Below, one piece after another: positions 38,101-59,689 of a stretch of DNA of 64,000 bases. The stretch spans positions 12,653,528 through 12,717,527 of the forward strand of contig CM055614.1 in the NCBI GenBank assembly GCA_029379385.1, read 5' to 3'. Source of the stretch: Quillaja saponaria. Its lineage: Eukaryota; Streptophyta; Magnoliopsida; Fabales; Quillajaceae. The position numbers and the translations under genes were made by a program. The notes below the pieces were generated by a model. The model did not search any database, was not told the DNA's origin, and worked only from the letters and a program-made list of their open reading frames with translations. How positions within the stretch are numbered: position 1 is the stretch's first letter; the number at the start of each line of letters is the position of its first letter.

Positions 38101-38162
38101 TGTGCGAAGTTACGTGATATTTGAGCTACACTAGGACCTACTCGTTCGGTTGCACAGCCCTA
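35146..38162 (+). mobile_element. hAT DNA transposon remnant
   Basis: A transposase relic (about 35,240-37,240) is followed by a 3' flank whose last 170 bases carry the cccacc, aactgggtg and aactcgg motifs of hAT subterminal DNA. It ends in ggttgcacagcccta, a typical plant hAT 3' terminus (reverse complement TAGGGCTGTGCAACC). The matching 5' terminus and the 8-bp target duplication (expected copy gtgaaaac) were not found upstream, so the left edge is only where recognisable sequence begins. Confidence 0.75.
35240..37240 (+). pseudogene. hAT transposase (zf-BED, RNase H, dimerisation), broken
   Basis: In order: a degenerate BED zinc finger, CNWYGVSYATHSSHG ... HLKH (35,361-35,440), missing the second Cys; YSEKAAREALAKYIIINELP and RHVEGEGFRLF (35,573-35,670), the conserved stretch before the catalytic domain; VICLTAHFINDGWKLN after frame correction (about 35,830); an IDNVSAN-type catalytic Asp region (35,990); YAHILNLIESDGLKDLN (36,099); IHYIYFIGVVLDPRYK-type sequence (INHIYFIGVVLDPRYK, 36,586); and the C-terminal dimerisation region [10 protein letters not shown] ... 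[20 protein letters not shown] (36,957-37,110). Stops and frameshifts separate the blocks. The dimerisation part is the best preserved, with a 108-codon open stretch. The family call is secure and function is excluded. Confidence 0.93.
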
Positions 38163-39577
38163 GTGAAAACCTAAACTTGTTGATGATGTTTTGGCTTTGT
38201 AGCAACTTGATTTATCTGGATACTTTGTCCGAGCGTCGGTTTTTTAGCCTATGTTACCTACCACGAGTATGACTATAAGCGTTTTAGCCGTGTGTCATCT
38301 CCTTGAACTCTCTCTCCAGGTTAGGTGAAAACCTAGTACATTTGAGGATTAAGTATTTGAGGACCCTGTTGAGAAGTTAAGAAAGCTAAATAGCTACTTA
38401 TGCCTCTCCTTAGATCGGGCTATTATGCTTGGATATTTATAGTAGCAAGGGGGGACATATTAGATGTCACTCTTCCCAATGACTGTTACTAGTTGAAAAG
38501 CTATGTATATGAGCTCTTTTGAGCTGTTATGACAGTAGATGATAACCTCTTCCTTACTTGAAAAGCTCGTCTTGATTTGGTGACTTTGTACAAGAAGATT
38601 TTCTTGAAATAAGTTTAGAATTGCGGTTGAAAAGCCAAACTCAACAAGAAACTAGTTAAACCTGAATATGTGAGAATATTTTGCTGGAGATAATAAGCAA
38701 TAATATTTTAAACAACTTATATAAATTCTTGGTTTACTATTCACGAATTCTGACAGTTTAATTTTGATATTTGACCCTAAGTTAAATGAAGGGAAAGAAA
38801 CATTTTTCTTTTGTAGTCGTTACTTGACCTCTGTATATATCACTTATTTATATAAAGTTGTATGCTAAATCACTTGAAATATTTATCAAACAATAAATAA
38901 TAAATACAACTCGGTCGTCAATTGACTCAATTTTGAGAATATATAAAAAATAAATATTTCATATTGGCCGTAGTCAAAGCTATAAATTCCATGGAGATAA
39001 CAATCATTTGTAAGGATCGATCATAAGGCTGCAAATTTGTATTTAAAAATTGGAAGATTGAATGACTAAGTAGCGATATTTACAAATATAAAAATTAAAT
39101 TAAAATTGGAAGAAAATTTCAAGGACTAAAAAAGATACTTTTACCTTTCCCAAAATGTAGTTTTCATCTTGCTTCTTTCTTTTCTTTTGACCTGGTTTTT
39201 GTTCTTGCTTTTGGATCCTGGTTGTACTTATATACACGTAGTTGGTACACTTGCTAGTAGATAAATAAAATTACAATCTTTACCATAAGCTTTTTAAGCT
39301 TATGACACGGTGTAGTGGTAAGATATTGATTTTAATAATAATAAAATGTTATTTTAAAAGGTATTCTAAGAAACAAGCATAAATGTATTTATCATAGAAA
39401 AGTAAAAAAAAGAAGTCTTCTTTAGAAAATAGAGGTACAAGAAATAAACAATATCAAATTGACCTCTACGTCTTTGAAAGCGTAAAATAAGACGAGAATA
39501 AACTAACATTTCAAATTTCATACATCATTCGGTAAATTATATTCTTTTGTTTTTTCAAAAAAAAATTGATAAAATGA
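38163..39577. other. Intergenic stretch, nothing recognised
   Basis: The first 550 bases have a more balanced composition (for example around 38,200-38,600), but no coding frame or repeat partner was found. The rest is AT-rich. Confidence 0.5.
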
Positions 39578-39942
39578 ATTAAATTAGACTTAATTACTAT
39601 TCTAGTTTTTCAAGATTATCTTAATTTTTAATTTAGCTTTTTAGAAATATTTTCATCATCTAGAATTCAGAAATTTTCATCCACTTTCATTTTCTCATTC
39701 TTATGTTATACATAAATAAAGTAATTCTATACAATTTAATAATAAAATAACTTATATACGTTATTATTTTTATGTCAAATTTGGTTATTTTATTAATACA
39801 TAACATGTAAAATGAAAAATAGAATTTGATTGAGAAATTTTAAATCTTTAAAGATAAAATTGACTGAAAAAATTCTTGAATGACCAAATTAAAAATTGAT
39901 ATAATCATGAACAATCAAAATAGTAGATAAGCCATTAAATTA
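39578..39942. mobile_element. Mutator-type MITE with 9-bp target duplication
   Basis: A 347-bp element (39,587-39,933) has imperfect terminal inverted repeats of about 80-90 bp. The left end GACTTAATTACTATTCTAG pairs with the reverse complement of the right end, GGCTTATCTACTATTTTGA, and both arms continue with the shared block atttttaattt. It is flanked by identical 9-bp copies of ATTAAATTA (39,578-39,586 and 39,934-39,942). Nine-base duplications are characteristic of Mutator-like insertions. No coding capacity. Confidence 0.78.
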
Positions 39943-40499
39943 TTATTTTGAAAATAACAATTATACCTTTTGATATCATTTCAAGAATCTGAGATTGATT
40001 CTCGTTTGTAAATATATAAAAAATTTTCTAACGGATGCACTAAGAGCACAAAATTGTATAAATAGAAAGTCTGTAATATTTATTACAATAGTTGATTATA
40101 ATTTTAATATTACTTAATAAATAAATTATTATATTTATAAAATTTTAATTTTTAAAAATCATATTTATTTTAGTTTAACAAATATTATTAGGACACCCGT
40201 TAGAAATAATTTAATTTTGATTTTTCCTAACGATACTTGTAAAGTTACTATAAATAATAAATTTATAACTAAATAAGTATCTTTTAAGGCACCCATTAAA
40301 AAATATTAAAAAATAGAGAGTTATTTTTTTGTGTGACTCGTTGGTCCGACTCATAAAAAAGGATATTCTAGTTTGATTGTTGTGAAAGTGGAATATACTT
40401 TTTTTTTTAGGTGGGAATATTGCTTCAAAGGAATTTTAGGCTAAAAGCAGAAAAAATAAATTATACTTGCAAACCATGTATCTTAGAGAGAGAAGCATG

Positions 40500-40885
40500 G
40501 GAATCACATCTGCACTAGAAAATACAAAATAAAAATAGCGTGGAGTGCGGGCAGATCTTAGGTGGTAAATAACCGTGGGAAGCGCTCTCCTTTTTGTTTA
40601 GCTGTTCAAAATCAAGCGGTCTGAAAAACTACACCATCAACATCATCCCAATCTCCAATATTAATCGCATTTCTCACTCTCTGGAAACTAAAAAGGCACA
40701 CTCGTCCTTCACTCGTTCGGTAGCTTTCTTTTCTTTCTTTTCCTTCCTCTACTCCATAATACACGAATCTCTTAAATTCTTCTCAATCTGTGGGCATTTT
40801 TCTCTTCTTCTCCGATAATTCTCTCTCTATAATTGCAGTTCCGATAGAAATCTGAGTTTTTGGATTTTGTTTTTGGTAGGAAGAG
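40500..40885 (+). promoter_or_regulatory. Promoter and 5' leader of the phosphoglucomutase gene
   Basis: The bases before the start codon become strongly CT-rich (40,680-40,850, with ttctttcttttccttcctct), a composition common in plant 5' leaders (Y patch). No convincing TATA box at a fixed distance could be chosen; an A-rich acaaaataaaaatag at 40,525 is a weak candidate. The start context aagagATGGTGG has G at +4. The transcription start is not visible from sequence alone. Confidence 0.45.
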
Positions 40886-51522
<10,637 letters not shown>

Positions 51523-52030
51523 ATGCATGCTTCGAAAACTCAGTAGATGATCTTGTTTTGATCACGGAAGAGAGTCATCTGGATGTTAATGATCTCGTAT
51601 CTGTCCAGACATTTCTCAAAAACTTATTTGAGTGTTTCACCCTTGCTTATATCATATATACTGTGTAGTATTGTCTTCTGCACCTTGAGGGGACTTCAAA
51701 GTACTTGATTATCTAATTTTTGATCTGCCAAATAATTTCAGTCGCCCCTTTTACATCTCTTGTATGACACAAGCTCTTTCTGCTTTTTTTTTTTTCTATT
51801 GTTATACTTGTATTTGATTATGAATCAGTCTAGACGTAGTTTTTTGTTTAATACAAAAACCCTGGATCTGTTGGCTATAAGCATGGTGGCCCATAATCAA
51901 TCTCTCAAGCTTCCCAATGCTATTTTAGATCCAAAACCTTCATTCCTCTTTCCCTCACTCATTGACAGTTTCTCTCGCCTGGACCCCTCCTATAGTGGTT
52001 TTCTGAAATTAAACTTTGTGGATAAGTGAT
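51523..52030 (+). other. Probable 3' untranslated region of phosphoglucomutase
   Basis: The sequence after the stop codon keeps a mixed composition and T-rich runs up to about 52,030, where AT-rich repeats begin. An aataat motif near 51,731 and tgta motifs could serve as polyadenylation signals. The cleavage site cannot be fixed from sequence alone. Confidence 0.4.
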
Positions 52031-52039
52031 GTGGTCTGA

Positions 52040-53800
52040 CAAGTCAAAGACTCTAGGCAATAACTAACTAGGAAACAAAAGAAGAATTTTATTTATTATT
52101 AGTATTATTTTATTTATTTATTTTGAGATTATTCATATTAGATTAAATTATTTCAATTTCTCATCGAATATGAGCACAAATAATTATAGCTTTAACAAAT
52201 TAAAATTATTAAACTTAGAAGTTGAAAAAAAATTCTATAAATATCCTTATTTTATTTTAGTTTTAACAAATTAAAATTATTAAATATAAAAATGATTTTT
52301 ATTTTTTTTAAAAAAATGCTCTTATTGTCATATTATTGAGATTTACAAATAATTTTAATTTTAACAAACTAATTTAATAAATATTGTATGACATTATTAA
52401 ACTGAAAATAAAATCAAAATCAAAACTGAACTATAATTATTGTTATTTCTAAAATTATTATAAACTTAAAAATTAAAAAGAAAATTAATGGAAAACAATG
52501 TGTGCAAAATAATATAAGTTTTTAAAGAATATGAAGTAGTTCTTGCCAAATCTAAAATACGCTATTTTTTAGTTGTATTATTATTGTAAGAATGATTATT
52601 TATTTTATTTTATATGTTATTTTAAATTGAACAATATGTAGTTATTAATTTAATTAAATATTTTAAATTTTTTTCTATTCTATATGTTGGAATAATATGT
52701 AGTTATAATTTAGTTGAATAGTCTTAAAGTTATTGTTTGTCTTATATATAATACTGATACACTGGGGTATTTTAAGTACTTTTAACTTAATTTTAAAGTT
52801 TAGAAGAGATTAGTGGAGGTTTTGAAAATAGAAAGGAGATCTGCATAATATTAACATAATACTAAGGTGGTTGGAATAATTTACTCTTTATATTATTATG
52901 CTTTTGGGGTTTGTATTATTATGATGTAGGGTAACTTTAGATTTATGAGGCACCTTTTGATTTATTTGAAATTGAAGCATAACTTTTTAATTCCCTCTTG
53001 TTGCTTCCGCAACTCTTAGACCATTATTTTATGACAAACTCTACGGAATCGAGTTCTTTGTTAATTGTTACCAGGGAAGAATGACACATATCTATCCGTC
53101 AAAAACTCTAGGCATAGGATTAAGAAAGAAAAGAGGAATTTTATTTATTTATTAATATTAGTTTGAAACTATTTTATTTTAAGATGTTCTTATTGCCCCA
53201 CTTTACTTATGCTTAAAATGAAAAAATTGTCCTTATTAATTATCTAATCTTCTATTAATTAATTATCAGCTATTTTGACTCATTAACTTCTACCATTACA
53301 GTACTGGTGCTAACAATCTCCACCCTGCACTTCCCCATCCATCCATCCATCTCCCCCCACCTCTCTCTCTCTCTCTCTCTCTAATACAAGTTATGTAAAG
53401 ATGAAAATTTCAGGTCTACATCAGTTGTACTTCTACCCTTTGCAGGTGGACATAATGCAATGAAAATTAAGCTGATGAATGAATGGAGGAAGATAAAAAG
53501 AGGAGAAAGTGGTGGGTCCATAAGTAATTAAAAAGGGTAAAAGTAAATATTCAAATAAGGGTAATTTTGGTAAACAAATAATTTGTTCATTAACTAGCTA
53601 GTTGTGCTAATTAAAATTTTGGTTGTAACAATAAAGCTACCTCTTATGTTATTATGTTTTTAAGGTTCCTATTGCTATGATGTAGGGTTTCTAAATAAAC
53701 CTTCACTTTAGCTTTATATAAGACATCTTTTGACATATTTGAAATTGAAATATAACTTTCAAATTCCTGTTTATCTCTCTCCCTCCTCCTTTTCTCTTCT
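52040..53800. repeat. Degenerate tandem duplication downstream of PGM
   Basis: Two modules recur in the same order. Module 1 (tcaaagactctaggca ... ggaattttatttatt type) is at 52,040 and again at 53,098. Module 2 (tatgatgtaggg ... catctttt / cacctttt tga ... atttgaaattgaa) is at about 52,900-53,010 and 53,660-53,780. The unit is roughly 1.05 kb, with the second copy shortened between the modules. No coding frame. The duplication must postdate whatever the unit was, but it is heavily diverged. Confidence 0.6.
53334..53384. repeat. Compound microsatellite (CCAT)n - (CT)n
   Basis: About four CCAT units are followed by a short C run and about eleven CT units. It lies inside the second duplicated unit. 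Confidence 0.9.
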
Positions 53801-54630
53801 CCTCCTTTCTATTACATTTTCCCACATTCAAATCATTGTTCTATATCAATCTGTATCTTGAAAGTAGCTAGAGGGGAACACTGCAAGTATATATTAGCTA
53901 GATTAGGTTGTGTCATCCCTAATTTATTAGTAGATATTTCCACTTGCAAAAGGTTATGATACTAGGTGTTCTTACTGGGGATGTTCAAGAGTTGATTTGG
54001 TTCAAGTTTGGAGCAAACCTCGAATCAAACCCCGAGATGATTGATTCTTAAATGAAACGAACCAAACCAATTCAAAATGGAAGCTGGAACTGAATAAAAC
54101 AAAACTAATACTTCCATTATTTTTTTTTTCAAATTGTTTTTTATTAATTTAAATTTGTTCCGTGCATGGCATTTATTCCATTGAGCAATGTTATATCTAT
54201 ATAAATTATTTATACATCTTTCTCATACAAAGATAAATTCATAAAAATCAAGTGATAAATTTCTTAAAATAATTGATAAATTTATATCCAAATTATCATA
54301 CTTAACAATCATTTTTAAGTAATTTATTTTAATTTTTTATGAATAATGTGTGAGAAGATGATAGGAATGTTACTCTCACCATGACAAAAATGAGCATCAC
54401 TCTAATTATTTAGTATTTTCAAAACTTGTTTCAAATCCAATGAAATGTATGCATTAGGAAATTCCATATATTTTAAACTCTATTTTTTTTTTTTAATCCA
54501 TAACCCTACTGCATTAGTAACATTTTTTTCTCTATAACTAAATATGAAAACTCTATCTTGTATAAATTTAAAAGTGCCAAAATAAAATAAATTTTTTATA
54601 AATGACGAAATTTAAAACACATATATAAAT
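53801..54630. other. Intergenic stretch, nothing recognised
   Basis: AT-rich DNA without coding potential. An aaccgaatc-like pair of motifs near 54,000-54,060 (gaatcaaaccccgag, gaaccaaacc) faintly resembles hAT subterminal DNA but lacks a terminus. Confidence 0.4.
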
Positions 54631-55111
54631 AAAAATAATAATTAAAAAAGAGAGAGTAAATTACAATCCTCTCCAATAAAGTTTACTGAAACGACACCAA
54701 TGTTCAAAATTAGAAAAATCGACACTCCCCTCCCTAGAATTGATAGAAAGTTAATGGTGTTACAATTTAATTTTGAAAAAATTACTAAAAAATCCTACTT
54801 TATTTATCTTAAAAGTATCAAGAAATCCTATTTTTACTTTTCTCTTCTCTAATGAGTTCTAAATATAATACTCAATATTTTTTTACGTTTTCCTCTACAT
54901 TTCTAATTATTTTTGTGATTGTAATTATTTTTGTGCATAGAATATAATATATTATTTTATGCACAAGATGTGGTTTAAGTAGTATAGCATACTTGAACTC
55001 AGCGATTAAAATACCTTTACAAACTAGCAAGAAAACACTTGTGGGGAGGGACAGTCACTGAACCTCCAACAAGATTAAACTCTTATAGATTTGGGAATAC
55101 TATTGAAAAAT

Positions 55112-55113
<2 letters not shown>

Positions 55114-55149
<36 letters not shown>
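55114..55149. repeat. (AT)n microsatellite
   Basis: About 18 uninterrupted AT units inside the long-inverted-repeat element. Confidence 0.95.
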
Positions 55150-55152
<3 letters not shown>

Positions 55153-55269
55153 GAAACTTTTTATCTGGATGTAAAAGTAAAATTATGTTTGAATATTAAA
55201 TAATATAAAGTTAGGTTTTTTTTTTAAGTTTTATGATATAAACAATATAAATTTTAATCTATATGAATT

Positions 55270-56052
55270 TTTGTTATGTGGGTACAAAAAATTGCTGGGA
55301 AGGATATGTATTTAGTGTACGGATGCTGAGTTACTCCAATTGGCTATGTGCTTTGAGTGCTTTGATTTGATTGTATAGTTCATTACTTAAACTATGTTTG
55401 TTTGATTTTATGTTTTCTATATTTGCGTACGTGTGACATTTAGTTGTTTTAAAATTTATGTTATGTTGATATTATTTAACCTATATATTATATCCATGTG
55501 TTGAGTGATGCTAGTACCCTTTAGGTACATTTTTCACTTACTAAGTATTTGCGACTCACCTCTCACTTGTTGATATTTTTTTAGTAATAGGATCTCAGTG
55601 GATGTCAACCATCGATACATGACTTGCTGATAATGTGGGGCAATGTATGTCTTCAAGATTGTATACTTGAAGCCAAATGATGGAAGTTTCCAGTCACATT
55701 AGGGATTTGAGTTGTTGTGTTTTGTTTGTATAATAGTCTAATTGTTATTGTTATGATGTTAATGGAAAAGAGTTTCTTGTGTATACTGTAAATGTTGTTA
55801 CTTGGTTGAGTATAACCAGGTTATATATGTTTGTATTACTGGGCATGTTCCACTTTACAGAGAACCTTTGTTGAAAATTTTAATGTAAGTGTTATGTATT
55901 TTTGTTAAATAAGTTCTTGCTTATAGTTTTGTTTGATATAGCCTTCCATTTGAATTATAGTTGATCAAATGTCATGTGTGTTTCTTTAATTTGAAGTCAC
56001 GACTATGGAAGTTTGGTTACCTATTCCACCGACCAGTCAAGTTTCTGTGTGA
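55270..56052 (+). mobile_element. Truncated long LTR of the same gypsy family, copy 4
   Basis: The 3' part of the LTR family is recognisable: gatgctagtaccctttaggt (55,507), gactcacctctcacttg (55,551), gggcatgttccac (55,840), and the end gtttggttacctattcc ... gagggtgtgata (56,052, with the expected CA mutated to TA). The 5' half is missing or too diverged to see. It lies inside the long-inverted-repeat element and touches its right arm. Confidence 0.7.
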
Positions 56053-56248
56053 GGGTGTGATAAGAAAATTGTAACTTTTAAGATAAAAGTAGGAATTTTT
56101 AGTATCTTTTCAAAATTATATTGTAACACATTTAACTTTTTATCCATCATAGAGAGGGAAGTGTAGATTTTCTTAAATTTTGGATGTAAACCTCAAAAGA
56201 CAAAAGTGTAATTTAATCGAAAAATAATAATCAAGATAGATAGGTATA

Positions 56249-56535
56249 CATTACCAGAAATTGCATTATCAGTGACAATCTAAATATTGTTGTTGATAGT
56301 CACTTTCATACTACTAATACTTATTAATGTTAGGAGGCAATACCAATAAGTCAACACAAATGCAATTGTCGCTTATACTACTATATGTGATAGCCAAATA
56401 CAAGTTATTAGAGATATCATATTTTTGTTAGGAGGTGCGATCATAGATGCTTATCACTGGCTAATACTTTGAAAACTTATCAACAAGAAAGTTTCTGATG
56501 CTAATAACTATCTACAAATCCGCTAGCTCACATAG
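56249..56535 (+). mobile_element. Possible CACTA-like transposon end (relic)
   Basis: CATTACCAGAAATTGCATTA is followed by tcagtgacaatc and several gata(g/a) ... ttatca motifs, like the block ending at 2,108 in inverse orientation. It reads as a decayed CACTA terminus with subterminal repeats. No transposase lies nearby. Confidence 0.4.
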
Positions 56536-56779
56536 ATAAGTTCAAATTTTACAAATCAGCTGCGTCATGTTATTGCTGACAACTGACAACTCTAAAATTG
56601 TTATGTTGTTTTTTCTCTATTTTTCCATAAAATTTGATTTAATTTTTGGAAAACCTATTTAGTAACAAATTCATATGCTCAACTCAATTTCAAAAATTAC
56701 TGCATTACTAAAAGTATTATTTTACATAAATAAATCATCTAACTATATAATTCAAATAATGTGTAAAAATAGTTTACAT

Positions 56780-58450
56780 TGTCAAACACTAAGTACATAA
56801 TGAATAGGATTATATGTCTCCTACATCCAAATCCCACTTCTCATTCTCATTGTCCAACTGGTTATGGCATAGCAACTAAAAATGACTTCTTTAAAAGGTG
56901 TAGGTTGTTTATCAAATTGTGTAACAAAATATGGTCAAACATACAAAAGTGTGGAGCCTAAATCAAACATAACTCGTGCATCAGAAGAGTAAAATATGTA
57001 GTAAACCTGTGACAATTGCATTTGATGCTTATGCATCCTACTGACTCAAATAAAATACCATAGCTTGACCTTTACCAACTTGACATCTGCCTCCAAAACC
57101 ACGATCACCCTGGGAAGAACCACCAATACCTCTACCTTCCTGACCACCAACAGCTCTCATAGGTTGAGCTATGTTATGAGAAAGGGTGATAGTATAGGTT
57201 GAATTGATCCCTAACTAGAACCATGTCGAAGCAAGCACCGAAGCTCTATGTAACAAGGCTTAGAATGAATCTTATCACAATTAGGACAAGGTATACCTCT
57301 ATTAAACTATTTAGAACTCTATTACTCAACATGAACTATGCTACTCTGATATGTTCTCTGACTCCGAGCACTAAAGGAAGATTGCCTACTAGATCCAGAT
57401 TTTATTTTCAACCCCCATAATAATTTTGTTGACCTTAAAATCTAGATCCCTTGCTAGAACCACTAGTAACACAGCTCTATCCACCCTGAAATCCCTCAAT
57501 CTTAACCTTTTTGTGCTTAGAGGTTGACCAATCTTCCATCTCTCTCATCTCAATCCTAAAGCTATATCGACTGCCTGAGAGTATGTCTGAAAATCATGTG
57601 ATGCCAATATCTTGTAAACAGAGTAACAAGCCCATACACAAATATCTAAATCCTAAGTTGTTCATCCTCTAAACCGATATAGCAAGATAACTGAGTGAAC
57701 CTTGCATCATACTCAGCCACGATCATAGAAGGGGTTTGACTGTAATCTCTCAAACTCCCTCCTCCTAAATTCATGAATAATATGAGGTAAGAATCATCCC
57801 ATGAATTGATTAGAACACTGCTCCCAAGTCAAAGGTAGGTCACTAATTGGCTTACCAAGAAGCATGGTTTATACCATGTTCTAGCTACACCATCCAACGT
57901 AAACCCTCCATACTCACCTTTCCAAACCATGTCCAACCTTATAGCCTGACAAATTTGCTCTACGCCATCTAAGAATGCATGTGGATCTGTTGACGAGTCT
58001 AACCTAATAAATTTCAGTGCTCTAAACTTCATAAAGTTTCATAAATGATCATTGCCAACAACTTGTGGCCGTTGTAATTGCTCCCATTATGCTTTCCCAA
58101 AATTGGGAATTGGATTGATTAGGGGTTGGTTCTCTTATACACCTTGCCCAATGATCCTTTCAGCCAAAGCCTCAATAGCATGGTGCATTCCCTGAATTCT
58201 AGCCACAACCTCTGCCATTCTTGGTGCAACTGCTAGCTACGGAATAGAAGCAACTGGAGAAGGAACACCTTTTAGCACCACCTCAAGTGCATCATCAAGA
58301 GGTCTATCTCGAGCACCCCTACCTCTAACTCTAGCTCCACTCTTGACTTTGTCTCTACCTCTAGAAGCAAGGGCATGGGATTGATCAAACACTTCATCTG
58401 AAGCCTCTCTCCTTATAATTCCTCTACCAATTACTCGACGTCTAGGCCAA
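56780..58450 (-). pseudogene. Gypsy gag and start of protease, broken
   Basis: Minus strand, in order: a charged N-terminal part with RGRGARDRPLDDALE (about 58,330-58,280); MAEVVARIQGMHHAIEALAE (58,220-58,160); KFIRLDSSTDPHAFLDGVEQ and YGGFTLDGVARTWY (58,010-57,880), the core of the retrotransposon gag domain; a zinc-knuckle-like CPNCDKIHSKPC (about 57,290-57,250); the Gly-rich linker GGQEGRGIGGSSQGDRGFGG (57,160-57,100); and RVMFDLGST (about 56,980), a decayed form of the aspartic protease start (usual LFDPGATHSF). Stops separate the blocks, and no reverse transcriptase follows. Domain order and the primer site just upstream tie it to the LTR that begins at 58,689. Confidence 0.88.
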
Positions 58451-58676
58451 CATCCTTACCTAAATCAACAAGAATTCAAACATCACAAATGACTTATCAA
58501 ATAGAAAACAACATAAGAAATAACGAATTGAAATAAAAGTTTCAAAGACAATGGATAAACAACTTGGGTCACAATAGTGCCTTGCTTGTAACTCATGCAC
58601 AAATACATGAGCCACAAGCTTGACTCTACTAATTCCCTAGTTTCGTAGTTCTGTAGTGACAGGATAGCAGCCTAGT

Positions 58677-58688
58677 GCTCTAATACTT
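58677..58688 (-). promoter_or_regulatory. Decayed Met-tRNA primer site of the gypsy element
   Basis: The minus strand reads AAGTATTAGAGC, matching TGGTATCAGAGC at 9 of 12 bases. It lies exactly between the LTR terminus and the gag relic. Confidence 0.65.
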
Positions 58689-59689
58689 AGTCACAACCCA
58701 ACCAAGACCATGACTAGAGAAGTGAAACTTAATAACTGCTAAACCTATTTGAATCCCAACTAGCCTCTAAACAAAATACCTAAATACGTTCATAGGCAAA
58801 TAAGATACAACTTTCAATTCAATTTATGTTACAATAAATCCAAATGCACTGCGGAGCTAATTAGTTGTTTATACAAGTCATAAAAATTTCAAAATACAAA
58901 ATAAAGTGGACACAGTTAGATTAAGTCGTGCTTACCAAATCCAAAAGATTGTAGCTTCCTCCAAGCTATAGGAATTGGTCTCGGGTCAATCAACAATTTG
59001 AAAGAAATAATTAACTATAATAATGAGTCATAGACCAAATTAGCAAGCAATGCATACCCCAATAAAAGTTAGACAAGCATAAAGCACGAACTTTTATGAA
59101 GGGTAAAACAATTTAAGGAAATGAATATGACATACTAACATGATGCTAATATAATTTCAAAGAAAATATCCATAAAATGTTTTAAGATAAAAGAAATTAG
59201 TTTCATTTCATCAAAAGTCTAGCCATAAGAGTGTATGAATAACATAATAATTTGAAATAAATTGTCATCTTCCAATTTAGAGAGAAAATTATAGCATCGA
59301 GAAAAACATAAGATTCTAAGCTAGAATGTTATAACGAACCAATGCGGCTAAAGTCAATGGTCAGCATCAGCTTGCTCACTAAGCTTCTAAATCCAGGTCA
59401 TTCTATATGGCCCAAACATCCAATCTACGTGTTTGGATTAACAAGGAGCTAGCAACGCCCTTGTTAGATGAGGTCAAAACAAGGTGCACTAATGCTAACA
59501 TCACTGTAGTTAGCTATGGTATTCTAACAAGGTTTCCTCCAAAAACAAATATAACATAACCAATAAAAAGTTTCAACACCTTAACATTTCCTAACAATAC
59601 CAATTCGCAAATGAGTTCTCAATAAACATGTTATAATTCATATATAACATGGATTAGAATATTGGAGTGAATAAGGTGAATGGCTTTAG

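Larger units (their letters stand above)
54654..56218. mobile_element. Long-terminal-inverted-repeat element enclosing LTR debris
   Basis: The left arm (54,654 to about 54,820) and the right arm (about 56,056-56,218) are imperfect inverted copies of roughly 160 bp. The left arm reads gagtaaattacaatcc ... gttacaatttaattttga ... atcttaaaagta; the reverse complement of the right arm reads gattaaattacacttt ... gttacaatataattttga ... atcttaaaagtt. The 1.2-kb interior is AT-rich on the left and contains a relic gypsy LTR on the right whose end touches the right arm. Long inverted arms suggest a Mutator-like or foldback element. The 12-mer AAAAATAATAAT occurs just outside both ends (54,631 and 56,220) but at unequal distance. 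Confidence 0.65.
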
